From the NCBI GenBank assembly GCA_014946745.1, contig JADCRD010000001.1, forward strand, positions 2,106,427 through 2,170,426: a stretch of DNA of 64,000 bases. Direction: 5' to 3'. Position 1 is the stretch's first letter. Each line of letters begins with the position of its first letter. The stretch comes from Lysobacterales bacterium (GTDB taxonomy: Bacteria; Pseudomonadota; Gammaproteobacteria; Xanthomonadales; Xanthomonadaceae). Position numbers and translations under genes: made by a program. The notes under the pieces were generated by a model, which made no database searches, was not told where the DNA came from, and saw nothing but the letters and a program-made list of their open reading frames with translations. Below, in pieces: positions 53,255 to 62,645 of this stretch.

Positions 53255-53964
53255 TCGGAGTGACGGCAGATACCTGCGGACACAGTGGGAGGCGCGAACC
53301 CCGTCTGAGCGACGGGCGGATAGGCGGTGGGGCATGGTTGAACACCTTGGTGTTGGCGCGATAGGCCGACCCGAGCCACTCACGGCGCGGACGGCACCCA
53401 CGCGCGAGCGAGGACATCGAGGGCGCCGCCACATTAGTTTTCAATGTCTCTCGAAATTGCGATGGGGTCCACATATGCGGCGTGCGCGCTTCCTGGGATT
53501 TGAACGTACTGTTCACCGCTCAGGCCTTCGGCCGTCGAGAGTCGCGGGCCTTCGAATCTCGCGCTTCCGCACACTTCTGGGCGAGTCGCAAGGCTCGCGT
53601 CGAAAACCGAGAACGTGGACCTCCAACTCTCTGCCGATCAGGACTCCTCCTCGCTTCCACCAAGGCCAAGGCTTTCAGAGCCGGGCGCAGCGGCCGCGCG
53701 CGACGCGTGCGGGCGTGGAAGGCCTCAGACCGATCAAGGCAAGCCGCTCCATTCGAGCCTGACTCGGGCGACGGCATGTTCGCAGTCGCCGCTGTCCTCA
53801 GGCTTCAGGGCGGCGGCTGTGATCGTGCGCAGCGGAAGCTCGCACAGGACCCGCGAGCGGTCCGCCCCACCCGCGCTGACCCTTCGAGTCGAATCCCGAA
53901 TCCGCAATCGCGGATCGCGGCTGCAGGGCATACTCCGCGCTCCCGCACACTCTCGATTCCGCTG
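53255..53964. other. 710-base intergenic region without a supported gene
   Basis: Between the oxidoreductase (leftward) and the acyltransferase (rightward). The open frames through it are low-complexity Arg/Ser/Ala/Pro readings of GC-rich DNA with no domain or Shine-Dalgarno. An AT-richer patch at about 53433-53462 is a plausible promoter area for the oxidoreductase. A diverged heptamer-type array (GAATCCCGAATCCGCAATCG, about 53890) resembles the repeat in the nuoE-nuoD spacer. Confidence 0.5.
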
Positions 53965-54867
53965 ATGAAGCTGCTCTTCGCACCGCTGCGCGCCGCCCTC
54001 ACCTTCGGACTGGTGGCGCTGAACACCGCCATCCACGTGCCGGTGCTGCTGCTGTTCGCGCTGTTCAAGCTGGTGCTGCGGTTCCGCGCGGCGCAGGTCG
54101 GTCTGACCCGCCTGTTGATCGCCATCGCCAGCAGCTGGGTGGCGGTCAACAGCGGACTGATGCGGGGGCTTACGCCCACACGTTTCGTGTTCGAGGGCCT
54201 GGACAGCCTGAGGCCCGAGGGCTGGTACCTGGTGATTGCAAACCACCAGAGCTGGGTGGACATCCCGGTGCTGCAGATGGCCTTGAACCGCCGCATCCCG
54301 ATGCTGAAGTTCTTCCTGAAGCAGCAGCTCATGTGGGTACCGGTGATGGGCCTGGCCTGGTGGGCGCTGGACTTTCCCTTCATGCGTCGACACACCCGCG
54401 AGCAGATCGCCCGCGACCCCAGTTTGCGCGGCAAAGACATCGAGTCCACCCGCCGGGCCTGCGCCAAGTTCCGCTACACCCCGGTGTCGGTGATGAACTT
54501 CGTGGAAGGCTCGCGCTTCACCCCCGGCAAGCACGCCCGCCAGAACTCGCCCTACGCCCACCTGCTCGCGCCCAAAGCCGGCGGCGTCGCCTTTGTGCTG
54601 CAGGCCATGGGCGACAGCCTGCAGGCCCTGGTGGACGTGAGCATCGCCTACCCGGCCGGTCGCCCCAGCCTGTACGACCTGTTAGCTGGCCGGATTCCCG
54701 AGATCCGCCTGCGGGTCAGCCAGCGGCCGCTGCCGCCAGAACTGCTGGGCCGCGATTACCAGGAAGACGCCGACTTCCGAGAGCGCTTCCAGACCTGGCT
54801 CAATGGACTGTGGGCAGAGAAGGACGCCGAGCTGGCCGAAATGCTGGCCGAAGCGCTCCCGCGCTGA
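53965..54867 (+). CDS. 1-acyl-sn-glycerol-3-phosphate acyltransferase-like (YihG-type) membrane protein
   Basis: 300 residues from the ATG at 53965. N-terminal membrane helices (residues 5-45), acyltransferase motif I VIANHQSWVDIPVLQ (HxxxxD as HQSWVD), motif II FFLKQQLMWVPVMG, motif III NFVEGSRFTPGKHA and motif IV AYPAG. The conserved blocks and length match YihG/PlsC-like proteins of proteobacteria. The 161 residues that could be added upstream are repeat-derived. Function: phospholipid acylation, inferred from motifs. Confidence 0.88.
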   Translation: MKLLFAPLRAALTFGLVALNTAIHVPVLLLFALFKLVLRFRAAQVGLTRLLIAIASSWVAVNSGLMRGLTPTRFVFEGLDSLRPEGWYLVIANHQSWVDIPVLQMALNRRIPMLKFFLKQQLMWVPVMGLAWWALDFPFMRRHTREQIARDPSLRGKDIESTRRACAKFRYTPVSVMNFVEGSRFTPGKHARQNSPYAHLLAPKAGGVAFVLQAMGDSLQALVDVSIAYPAGRPSLYDLLAGRIPEIRLRVSQRPLPPELLGRDYQEDADFRERFQTWLNGLWAEKDAELAEMLAEALPR

Positions 54868-54934
54868 GCGCGGCGCTGGCTTGGCTTGATCGCGATCAAC
54901 AAGGCCGCGGGGCGTCGGCGCAAGACTGCACGCC

Positions 54935-56326
54935 ATGCCGACCCTCCCGCCCTTCGATGCCGAGCTGTTGCGCCGCTACGACCGCCCCGGTCCGCGCTAC
55001 ACCTCCTACCCGACCGCACCGCACTTCAGCGAGAAGTTCGATGCCCGCGCCTATCGATTGGCGGCTCGCGAGAGCAATGCCGACCCGATCCCGCGATCGC
55101 TCTCGCTGTATGTGCACGTGCCTTTCTGCCTGTCGCCCTGCTTCTACTGCGGCTGCAATCGCATCATCACGCGCGATCTCGGCCGCGCCGAGAAGTACCT
55201 GGGCCATGTGCAGCGCGAGATCGGCCTGGTCGCGCCCCTGTTCGACCGCGACCGCGACGTGGTGCAGCTGCATCTGGGCGGTGGCACCCCGAACTTCCTC
55301 AAGCCCGAGCTGATGGAGCAGCTGGTCCTGAGCCTCGGCCGCGAGTTCAAGTTCAGCACGCGCGCCGACCGCGACTTCTCGATCGAACTGGACCCGCGCA
55401 GCGTCGATCCCGCCGGCATCGCCCACTTGGCCGAGATCGGCTTCAATCGCGCCAGTCTGGGCGTACAGGACTTCGACCCCGACGTGCAGGAAGCGGTCAA
55501 TCGGATCCAGAGCGTCGAGGAGACGCTGGCGGTCATCGAGGCCTGTCGCGCCCACGGTTTCCGCTCGATCAACATCGATCTCATCTACGGCCTGCCGCGA
55601 CAGAGCCTGGAAGGCTTCGCGCGCACGCTCGACACCGTGATCGCGGTACGCCCCGATCGTCTCGCGGTCTACAGCTATGCCCATCTGCCTGACCTGTTCA
55701 AGGCGCAGAAGCAGATCAAGATCGAAGACCTGCTGCCGCCCGAGATGAAGCTGCGCCTGCTGCAGCTCGCCATCGAGAAGCTGTCGGCCGCGGGCTACCA
55801 CTACATCGGCATGGACCACTTCGCCCTGCCCGAGGACGAACTGGCCCGCGCTCAGCGCGTCGGCAGCCTGCAGCGCAACTTCATGGGCTACACCACACAC
55901 GCCGAGACCGACCTGATCGGACTGGGCATGAGTGCGATCAGCCGCATCGGCGATCACTTCAGCCAGAACGCGCGCGAGCTGGGCGCCTACGTCGCCGCAG
56001 TCGAAGCCGACCGCCAACCGGTGATCCGCGGTCTGGATCTGGACGGCGACGATGTCCTGCGCGCCGACCTGATCCAGCACCTCATGTGCCAAGGCGAGAT
56101 CGACAAGCGCGACCTGGAGAACCGCTACGGCATCCACTTCGACCGCTACTTCGAGGACGCCCTGCTGCAGCTGCCGCCTCTGGTCGAGGATGGGCTGGTC
56201 AGCGTGGAAGACGATTTCATCCGCATCACCCCGCGCGGACGCCTGTTGATGCGGGTCGTGGCGATGTGCTTTGACCGCTACCTCTGCAGCCCCGCGCAGG
56301 CCGTGCGGTTCTCCAAGGCGATCTGA
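54935..56326 (+). CDS. hemN: oxygen-independent coproporphyrinogen III oxidase (radical SAM)
   Basis: Decarboxylates coproporphyrinogen III to protoporphyrinogen IX without O2. 463 residues. N-terminal YDRPGPRYTSYPTAPHF (HemN-specific, absent from HemW), radical SAM Cys in FCLSPCFYCGCNRIIT, SAM-binding LHLGGGTPNFL, and the HemN C-terminal YTTHAETDLIGLGMSAIS. Convergent with mrfB, sharing a 49-base overlap at the end. Confidence 0.96.
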   Translation: MPTLPPFDAELLRRYDRPGPRYTSYPTAPHFSEKFDARAYRLAARESNADPIPRSLSLYVHVPFCLSPCFYCGCNRIITRDLGRAEKYLGHVQREIGLVAPLFDRDRDVVQLHLGGGTPNFLKPELMEQLVLSLGREFKFSTRADRDFSIELDPRSVDPAGIAHLAEIGFNRASLGVQDFDPDVQEAVNRIQSVEETLAVIEACRAHGFRSINIDLIYGLPRQSLEGFARTLDTVIAVRPDRLAVYSYAHLPDLFKAQKQIKIEDLLPPEMKLRLLQLAIEKLSAAGYHYIGMDHFALPEDELARAQRVGSLQRNFMGYTTHAETDLIGLGMSAISRIGDHFSQNARELGAYVAAVEADRQPVIRGLDLDGDDVLRADLIQHLMCQGEIDKRDLENRYGIHFDRYFEDALLQLPPLVEDGLVSVEDDFIRITPRGRLLMRVVAMCFDRYLCSPAQAVRFSKAI

Positions 56327-57486
56327 ACCGGTCCCGTCGTCGCGCCCGTTGTCTCAATGCGCTTTGACGTGTCTACCGCCGAAGGCTGCGCGCGCTCGCA
56401 TGCCTGCAAAGCCCAACGCTCCGGCGCGCAGGCACTCAGCTCGCACAGTCGGGGCAGCAGGCCGGCAAGGCTGAGCAGATCCTGGAAGTGATGCAGGCGC
56501 ACGCGTTGCAGCGGCGCCGCGCTGCGGTGGCGCAAGCTGGCGAGGAACGCGGCCGGCACCTCCGCCCCGGGCAGGTCATCCACTCTGCGCACCCCCAACA
56601 GACGCGCCTCGGCCTCGCCCAGGCGGCAGCTCGGCCATGCGCTGCGAAACCGGCGTCGCACCGCATGCAGCAGGTCGTGGTGCGGCAGGCCGTGCAGCGG
56701 GTCGCGCTGGCGACACAGCCGATAGCGCGCGCGCAGCAGGGGCGCATCGAAGCTGCGGCCGTTGTAGCTGACCAGCTGGAACGCGCCCTCGGCCAGCCAC
56801 TGCGCGAATCGCTCCAGCATCAGCGGTTCGGCGGCGAGGCGGCTGATCCACAGCTGGCGGACTTCCAAGCCCTCGGGCCGCCAGCGCGCGAACCCCAGCA
56901 TGAAGGCACGGGTGCCGGTGCCACCCGCCAGGCCGGTGGTTTCGCTGTCGAAGTGCAGCAGCGCGTCGGTAGGCAAGAGCCGCGGATGCAGATCGGGCAG
57001 CCACAGCCACGGAACCGGCGGCGCGATCGGTAGACACTCGCGGTGTTCGAACAGGCCTGGACTGATCTCGGCGCCCGCCACGGGCGATGCGGGGGGCGCG
57101 GTGCGGGAGGCCGTCGAGAGGCCTTCAGTGCCGCTCGTCGCGCCTGCGCTCGCAGACCGAGACGATGCAGGGGCCATAGGGTCGGCGGCGTCGGTGCTCA
57201 CGCCGCTATCGGCCGCACTCCCGGATGCAGCGCTGGCTGCATCCGGTGCGCAGGACTCCGCCGAGGACGCGCGCCCGGCACTGCGGCTCGCTCCGATAGC
57301 ATGCCGCCGCAGCAGGGCCTTCAGTCCGTCGGCGCGAGCCGCCGCGCTGGCGCCGTCCGCCACGGGCTCCGCCGGCAGCGGCGGCGGAGCTCCGACCACG
57401 CGTGGCGCGCACCGGGCCGGCCCCGGCGCAGAAACGCCCCCCGCCTCTACGCGCAGCCGGCGCAGACGCTCAGCGAGCTCAGCCAT
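56278..57486 (-). CDS. mrfB: 3'-5' exonuclease, MrfB (YprB)-type
   Basis: 402 residues. Residues about 160-345 form a DEDDh-like RNase H-fold exonuclease: LHFDSETTGLAGGTGTRAFM (Asp180/Glu182), LVSYNGRSFDAPLLRARY (Asp247), and a later HHFQDLLSLAGL (His332/Asp336). The first 150 residues are an Ala/Ser/Pro-rich disordered linker (MAELAERLRRLRVEAGGVSA, then low-complexity). Overlaps the helicase stop by 8 bases, so translation is coupled. In B. subtilis the MrfA helicase and MrfB exonuclease repair mitomycin C damage; here the same pairing is inferred. The C-terminal 30 residues lie in DNA antisense to hemN and may be poorly conserved. Confidence 0.85.
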   Translation of the reverse strand: MAELAERLRRLRVEAGGVSAPGPARCAPRVVGAPPPLPAEPVADGASAAARADGLKALLRRHAIGASRSAGRASSAESCAPDAASAASGSAADSGVSTDAADPMAPASSRSASAGATSGTEGLSTASRTAPPASPVAGAEISPGLFEHRECLPIAPPVPWLWLPDLHPRLLPTDALLHFDSETTGLAGGTGTRAFMLGFARWRPEGLEVRQLWISRLAAEPLMLERFAQWLAEGAFQLVSYNGRSFDAPLLRARYRLCRQRDPLHGLPHHDLLHAVRRRFRSAWPSCRLGEAEARLLGVRRVDDLPGAEVPAAFLASLRHRSAAPLQRVRLHHFQDLLSLAGLLPRLCELSACAPERWALQACERAQPSAVDTSKRIETTGATTGPVQIALENRTACAGLQR

Positions 57487-59917
57487 GCGCGCCCTGCCCG
57501 GCCCACAGCCACAGCACGCGCTGGGCGAGCAGCTTGGGGCCGGGCCTGCTTCCGCTGCGCTCTTCCTCCGCTTGCAGGGCCGGACCGACGCAGGCCGGGC
57601 AGCCCGCCGCGCAGTCGCAGGCCTCGACCAGGTCCAGCGCCCCTTGCACCAGTTCCGTTCGACGCTTGAACAGCGGCTCGGAGAGACCGATACCGCCGGG
57701 GAAGTTGTCGTACAGGAACACCGCCGGCGCGAAGCGCGTATCGGATTCGGCGGCCTCGGGCAGCGCGCGACCGAAGCCCTCCACCCGGCTCCAGCTGCCG
57801 TCGCCGCTGCCCACCGACTGCTGCAGGTCGCGGGCCTCGGCCATGGCCGACAGCCCGGCCACCAGATGCAGGGCATGGGCAGCCGCGAGAAACGCATCCA
57901 GCGCGTCCTGCCGGCTCTCGAAGCTCGCCTCCAGCACGTCCGCCGGCAGCGACCACCACAGCGCGGTGGTGTGCAGCTCCTGGTCCGGCAGGTTGACCGG
58001 GCCGTAGCCGATGTTCTCGTGGGTGTAGTAGCGGATCTTCTTGTAGCCCGACACGCGGCGCACCACGTGCACCTCGCCGTGATGGCAGGTGCCGTGGCCC
58101 GCGTTGCTGCCGTCGAAGCGCTCCAGCACGCGCAGCCGCGTGTAGTCGATGGCGTCGGTGTAGTAGTCGACGCTGACCCGGCTGACGTAGGCCTTGCGGC
58201 CGATCCAGTCGAGCTTCTCGACCTGGAAGGGCTGCGACTGCAGCAGGTAGATCGCGCCCTCGTACAGGGTCAGCGCGGCGGCCGAGTAGTCGACCTCGGC
58301 GATGATCTGCTGGCGACCGTCACTGCGGTCGACCACGACGAAGTTGCCGTCGGCCACCGAGCGCAGCGACACCGCATTGGCCGGATAGCTGTCGGCGATC
58401 CACTCCCAGCGGCCGGACTCCTGATGCAGCACCTCGGCCTCGGCCAGCACCTCCAGCCAGGGCGCCGGCTCGACGCTGCCGAAACGCTCGCCATCGACGA
58501 AGGGCAGCTCGAAGGCCGCGCAGCGGATGTGGTCGAGCAGGATCAGCGGATGATCAGCGTGGATGCGCGCCATCTCCGGCGAGGCCGATTCGAAGAACTC
58601 CGGATGCCGCACGATGTACTGGTCCAGCGCGGTGCTGCCGGCGACCAGCACGCCCAAGCTGGGCTGGCCGCGACGGCCAGCGCGGCCGAGCCGCTGGCGG
58701 GTCGCGGCGATGCTGCCCGGATAGCCGTTCAGCACGACCACATCCAGCGCGCCGATATCGACGCCCAGCTCCAGCGCCGAGGTGCCAACCAGGCCATCGA
58801 TGCGGCCCTCGCGCATGGCCCGCTCGACCTCGCGACGCTCGGTGGGCAGGTAGCCGCCGCGATAGCCGCGGATGCGCGGCGGGTGCCGCGGGTCGTGGTC
58901 GAAGACGTCCTTCAGGTACTTGGTGATGACCTCGACCAGAAGCCGCGTCTGCGCGAACACCAGCGCCTTCAGACCGGCCTTGATCGCGACCCGCGCGATG
59001 CGCGTGCTCTGCGAGCGCGCAGACGCGCGGATGCCGAGTTCGCGATTGACCATCGGCGGGTTCCACAGCAGCAGATGTTTCTCGCCGCTGGGTGCCCCGC
59101 TGTCGGTGATGGCTTGCACCGGGGCACCGATCAGCGCTGACGCGTGCTCGGCCGGATTGCCGATCGTCGCCGAGGCGAGGATGAACTGCGGCTTCGCACC
59201 GTAGAACCCGCAGATGCGCTGCAGCCGGCGCAGCACGTTGGCCAGATGCGCGCCGAACACGCCGCGATAGCTGTGGATCTCGTCGATCACCACATACCGC
59301 AGGTTCTCGAAGAACTGCGCCCACTTGGTGTGGTGCGGCAGGATCGCCTGGTGCAGCATGTCCGGATTGCTGATCACCAAATCGCCGTGCAGGCGGATCG
59401 CCTGGCGCGCATCGCCGGGGGTGTCGCCGTCGAAGGTGTGGGCCTTGATGCCGAGCCCGCCGGCGCGGTTCAACTCCAGCAGCTCGGCCAGCTGGTCCTG
59501 CGCCAGGGCCTTGGTCGGGAACAGATACAGCGCCTTGCTGCGATTCTCGATGGCGCCGGCCAGCACCGGCAGGGTGTAGCAGAGCGTCTTCCCCGAAGCG
59601 GTCGGAGTCACCACCACGAAATGCTCGCCGGCCTGCGCGCGCTGCCAGGCCTCGGCCTGATGGCTGTAGAGGCGCTCGATGCCGCGCGCACGCAGCGCAT
59701 TCGCGATCGGTGCGGGCACGTCGGCAGGCAGCTCGGCGTAGCGGCCCTCGCGCGCCGGCTGCACCGAATGCCCGGTGATGCGGCTGCCGTACTTGCGTTT
59801 CAGCCTTCCGGTGAGACGGTCGGCGCCGACCAGCTCCTTGCGCGGCGCCTCGGCAATCGCGCGGCTGTGGGAGTCGATCAGCTGCGGGGCATAGGGCAAG
59901 GGCGCAGGCAGGGACAT
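57479..59917 (-). CDS. mrfA: DEAD/DEAH-box DNA helicase, MrfA (YprA)-type
   Basis: 812 residues: a superfamily 2 helicase unit with Walker A VTPTASGKTLCYTLPVLA (104-111), Walker B VVIDEIHSYRGVFG (DEIH, 212-215), motif III SAT (249-251) and motif VI QRLGRAGRRG (408-417). After it a DUF1998-type region and the four-Cys site ACDCAAGCPACVG (Cys767, 769, 773, 776), likely binding zinc. These features are those of MrfA. Start at 59917 chosen by homology; upstream codons overlap the intergenic region. 190 bases separate it from the divergent rsmE. Confidence 0.92.
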   Translation of the reverse strand: MSLPAPLPYAPQLIDSHSRAIAEAPRKELVGADRLTGRLKRKYGSRITGHSVQPAREGRYAELPADVPAPIANALRARGIERLYSHQAEAWQRAQAGEHFVVVTPTASGKTLCYTLPVLAGAIENRSKALYLFPTKALAQDQLAELLELNRAGGLGIKAHTFDGDTPGDARQAIRLHGDLVISNPDMLHQAILPHHTKWAQFFENLRYVVIDEIHSYRGVFGAHLANVLRRLQRICGFYGAKPQFILASATIGNPAEHASALIGAPVQAITDSGAPSGEKHLLLWNPPMVNRELGIRASARSQSTRIARVAIKAGLKALVFAQTRLLVEVITKYLKDVFDHDPRHPPRIRGYRGGYLPTERREVERAMREGRIDGLVGTSALELGVDIGALDVVVLNGYPGSIAATRQRLGRAGRRGQPSLGVLVAGSTALDQYIVRHPEFFESASPEMARIHADHPLILLDHIRCAAFELPFVDGERFGSVEPAPWLEVLAEAEVLHQESGRWEWIADSYPANAVSLRSVADGNFVVVDRSDGRQQIIAEVDYSAAALTLYEGAIYLLQSQPFQVEKLDWIGRKAYVSRVSVDYYTDAIDYTRLRVLERFDGSNAGHGTCHHGEVHVVRRVSGYKKIRYYTHENIGYGPVNLPDQELHTTALWWSLPADVLEASFESRQDALDAFLAAAHALHLVAGLSAMAEARDLQQSVGSGDGSWSRVEGFGRALPEAAESDTRFAPAVFLYDNFPGGIGLSEPLFKRRTELVQGALDLVEACDCAAGCPACVGPALQAEEERSGSRPGPKLLAQRVLWLWAGQGAHG

Positions 59918-60108
59918 GGCGGCAGGCTCGAAGCGCGGGGGGGCAAGCGAAGCGCAGCGCTGTCTCAGGGCCTGAGATTGGCACGCACCGGCGCGCGCCG
60001 GGCACGTCAGATCCACCCCTCGGACGCCTGCGCGTGTGCCGGATCGACGCAAGCCCGAAGCGAGCACGCTGGTACATTCACGCCTGTCTTCCGCTTCCCG
60101 ACACCGCC

Positions 60109-60843
60109 ATGCGCAGCATCCGCAGCCATATCGACGCCGAGTTGATCGAGGGCCAGTCGCTCGCCCTGCCCGAGTCCACCGCCACCCGTCTGCTGCGCGT
60201 GCTGCGCCTCGGTCTCGGCGACGAGGTGCTGCTGTTCAACGGCGACGGCTACGACTACCGCGCTCGGATCAGCGGGCTGGCCAAGCGCAGCGCCGAGGTG
60301 CAGATCGAAGCGCGCATCGAGGTGCAGCGCGAATCGCCGCTGCAGGTGACCCTGGCCCAGGCTCTGGCGCGCGGCGAGAAGATGGACTGGGTGCTGCAGA
60401 AGGCGACCGAACTGGGCGTCAGCCGCATCGCGCCGGTGGTCACCGAGCGCACCGAGGTCAAGCTGGACGCCGAACGCGCCGACCGCCGCCTGCAGCACTG
60501 GCGCGGTGTGGTCGCCAGCGCCTGCGAGCAGTGCGGACGCGCGCGCCTGCCGCAGATCGAGGAGCCGCGGGCGCTGGGCGACTTCCTCGTCGCCTCGAAA
60601 GAGACCGGCCATCTGATCCTCGCGCTCGACCCGGAAGGCGAACACAGCCTGTCCGCCCTGCCCGCCTTCGAGCGCCTGACGCTGGTGATCGGCCCTGAGG
60701 GCGGCCTGAGCCCGCGCGATCTCGGTCAGCTGCGCGCGGCCGGCGCGCAGGGCCTGCGTTTGGGGCCACGCATCCTGCGCACCGAGACGGCCGGCATCGC
60801 TGCCTTGGCCGCGCTGCAGGCGCTGCGTGGGGACTGGGCCTGA
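60109..60843 (+). CDS. rsmE: 16S rRNA (uracil(1498)-N(3))-methyltransferase
   Basis: 244-residue SPOUT-class methyltransferase that modifies U1498 of 16S rRNA. N-terminal PUA-like domain (MRSIRSHIDAELIEGQSLAL, VLRLGLGDEVLLFNGDG) and a knotted SAM domain with LAQALARGEKMDWVLQKATE, LGVSRIAPVVTERTE, LTLVIGPEGGLSPRDL and LRLGPRILRTETAGIAALAA. Standalone; convergent with the Anbu gene (43-base gap). Confidence 0.95.
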   Translation: MRSIRSHIDAELIEGQSLALPESTATRLLRVLRLGLGDEVLLFNGDGYDYRARISGLAKRSAEVQIEARIEVQRESPLQVTLAQALARGEKMDWVLQKATELGVSRIAPVVTERTEVKLDAERADRRLQHWRGVVASACEQCGRARLPQIEEPRALGDFLVASKETGHLILALDPEGEHSLSALPAFERLTLVIGPEGGLSPRDLGQLRAAGAQGLRLGPRILRTETAGIAALAALQALRGDWA

Positions 60844-60886
60844 TCTCCGCCTTGCGCGCCTGCGCGCGACCCGCCGCGCAGCCCGC

Positions 60887-61624
60887 TCAGCCGGGCTTGC
60901 CCCACTCGGGGCCTTCCAGCTCGACGAAGACGCGACGCAGGCCCTCGCCCCACTGGCGGCGGATGCGCTGCAGGTAGGGGTCACCTTCCTCCAGCCGCTT
61001 CTGCAGACCGACCTTGAGGCTGTCGCGCTGGTACACCAGCACATCCAGCGGCGGGCCCACCGAGATGTTGCTGCGCATGGTGCTGTCGAAGGAGATCAGC
61101 GCGCACTTCACGGCGTCTTCGAGCGCCGTGGAAGGTTGGATCACGCGGTCCAGGATCGGCTTGCCGTACTTGATCTCGCCGATCTGGAAGAACGCCGTGT
61201 CGTGCGAGGTCTCGATGAAGTTGCCTTCGGTGTAGATCAGGAACATGCGCGGCGGCTCGCCGCGGATCTGGCCGGCCAAGATGAAGCTGGCCGCGGCCTC
61301 GATGTTGTGCTTGCGCAGGTAGTCGCCATCGCGGCGCTGCACTTCGCGCATCGCATCGCCCAGCAGGCAGGCCACGTCGTACATCGAATCCGCCGCCCAC
61401 AGGCTGTGCTCGCCGCCGCTGCGGGCGCGCTGCTCCATGAGGCTCAGCACGTTCTGGGTGACTGACAGATTGCCGGCGGAGAGGGTCACCACGACGCGAT
61501 CACCCTCGCGAGCGAACACGCGCATCTTCTCGAAGCGCCCGACGTTGTCGACGCCGGCGTTGGTGCGCGAGTCGGACACCAGCACGAGGCCAGCGTCGAG
61601 GTTCATGCCGAGGCAGTAGGTCAT
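60887..61624 (-). CDS. Anbu (ancestral proteasome beta-subunit) peptidase family protein
   Basis: 245 residues, N-terminal-nucleophile hydrolase fold of the HslV/proteasome type. Starts MTYCLGMNLDAGLVLVSDSR: after Met removal Thr1 would be the nucleophile, with Asp17 (SDSR) and Lys32 (RFEKM) completing the canonical triad. FILAGQIRGEPPRMFLIYTE and ALISFDSTMRSNISVGPPLD are the Anbu signatures that separate it from HslV. It lies 52 bases after the alpha-E gene, in the conserved neighbourhood with ATP-grasp. Oligomers have been described; the physiological substrate is not established. Confidence 0.93.
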   Translation of the reverse strand: MTYCLGMNLDAGLVLVSDSRTNAGVDNVGRFEKMRVFAREGDRVVVTLSAGNLSVTQNVLSLMEQRARSGGEHSLWAADSMYDVACLLGDAMREVQRRDGDYLRKHNIEAAASFILAGQIRGEPPRMFLIYTEGNFIETSHDTAFFQIGEIKYGKPILDRVIQPSTALEDAVKCALISFDSTMRSNISVGPPLDVLVYQRDSLKVGLQKRLEEGDPYLQRIRRQWGEGLRRVFVELEGPEWGKPG

Positions 61625-61676
61625 GTCAGGAGGCGCGCAACCGGGCGCACGAGGATAGCCGCAGAGGCCGCGAGGG

Positions 61677-62645
61677 TCATGCCGAAACGACGTCGGTGGA
61701 CAGCATGAACTCACGGAACACCCCGTCGGAGATCGCATACAGCCGCGCCATCACCGACTTCAGAAACACGCTGGTGCCCGGAGCGAGCAGGGCATCCATG
61801 CGCGCGTAGCGCAGCTCCGAGGCCAGCGCCCCGCACTGGCGCAGCACTTCCAGGCGACGCCCGGCCGCAAGGCTTTCGATGTTGCGATGGATCGCCGCCG
61901 TGCACGCCGCCAGCGAGCGCGGCATGTCGGCGCGCAGCACCAGCAGCTCGGCGACGCGCGCCGGGGTGACCGTGTCTCGATAGATCTTGCGGTAGGTCTC
62001 GAAGGCCGAGATCGCCTGCAGCAGGGCTGAGAGCCGGTAGTACTCGACTGCGCTGCGGGCCTCCTGCTCGGGGCGCTGGCGGGTTTCGCCGAAGTACATG
62101 TCGAGCAGGCGCAGGCTGTTGTCCGCGCGCTCCAGGAACGTGCCCAGCTGCAGAAACGTGTAGGCCTCGTCGCGCACCAGGGTGCCCAGGGTGATGCCGC
62201 GAAAGGCCGCTGATCGCCGCTTCACCCAGTCGAGAAACTGCGGCAGACCTTCGCTGTTGAGCTGATCCCAGTCGAAGTCGCGCACGCGCATCCAGCTGGA
62301 GTTCAAGTCCTCGTACATCTCGGCGCTGATCGCGCCGCGCTGGGCGCGGCCGGATTCGCGCGCGGCGTGCAGGCAGGCGTAGATCGACGAGGGATTCTCG
62401 GCGTCGAAGATCAGGAACTGCAGCACCGCGTGCTCGTCCAGGCGTCCGTGCCGTCGCGCGTACGCTTCCTCAAGCCCGAGCGCGCTCAGCGCCGAGCCCC
62501 AGGACTCGGTCAGCGCCCGGCCTTTCTCCAGACGATCGGGCAGCAGGGCCACGCGGTGCGCGTAGTCGATCAGGCGCGCACAGTTGTCGACGCGCTCGAT
62601 GTGGCGCGCCATCCACAGCAGGTCACTGGCAGTCCGGCACAGCAT
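61677..62645 (-). CDS. alpha-E domain-containing protein (DUF403)
   Basis: 322 all-helical residues: MLCRTASDLLWMARHIERVD, NPSSIYACLHAARESGRAQR, YTFLQLGTFLERADNSLRLL and CTAAIHRNIESLAAGRRLEV, the characteristic duplicated helical Glu/Arg pattern of alpha-E. Always found beside circularly permuted ATP-grasp enzymes; proposed to help hold or modify peptide-type substrates, but its activity is unproven. 1-base start/stop overlap (TGATG) with the ATP-grasp gene. Confidence 0.93.
   Translation of the reverse strand: MLCRTASDLLWMARHIERVDNCARLIDYAHRVALLPDRLEKGRALTESWGSALSALGLEEAYARRHGRLDEHAVLQFLIFDAENPSSIYACLHAARESGRAQRGAISAEMYEDLNSSWMRVRDFDWDQLNSEGLPQFLDWVKRRSAAFRGITLGTLVRDEAYTFLQLGTFLERADNSLRLLDMYFGETRQRPEQEARSAVEYYRLSALLQAISAFETYRKIYRDTVTPARVAELLVLRADMPRSLAACTAAIHRNIESLAAGRRLEVLRQCGALASELRYARMDALLAPGTSVFLKSVMARLYAISDGVFREFMLSTDVVSA

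Noticed and set aside
53482-53964. A 161-residue N-terminal extension of the acyltransferase
   Set aside because: Low-complexity Arg/Ser/Ala sequence lying in repeat-like intergenic DNA; a normal membrane-helix start with the right family length begins at 53965.
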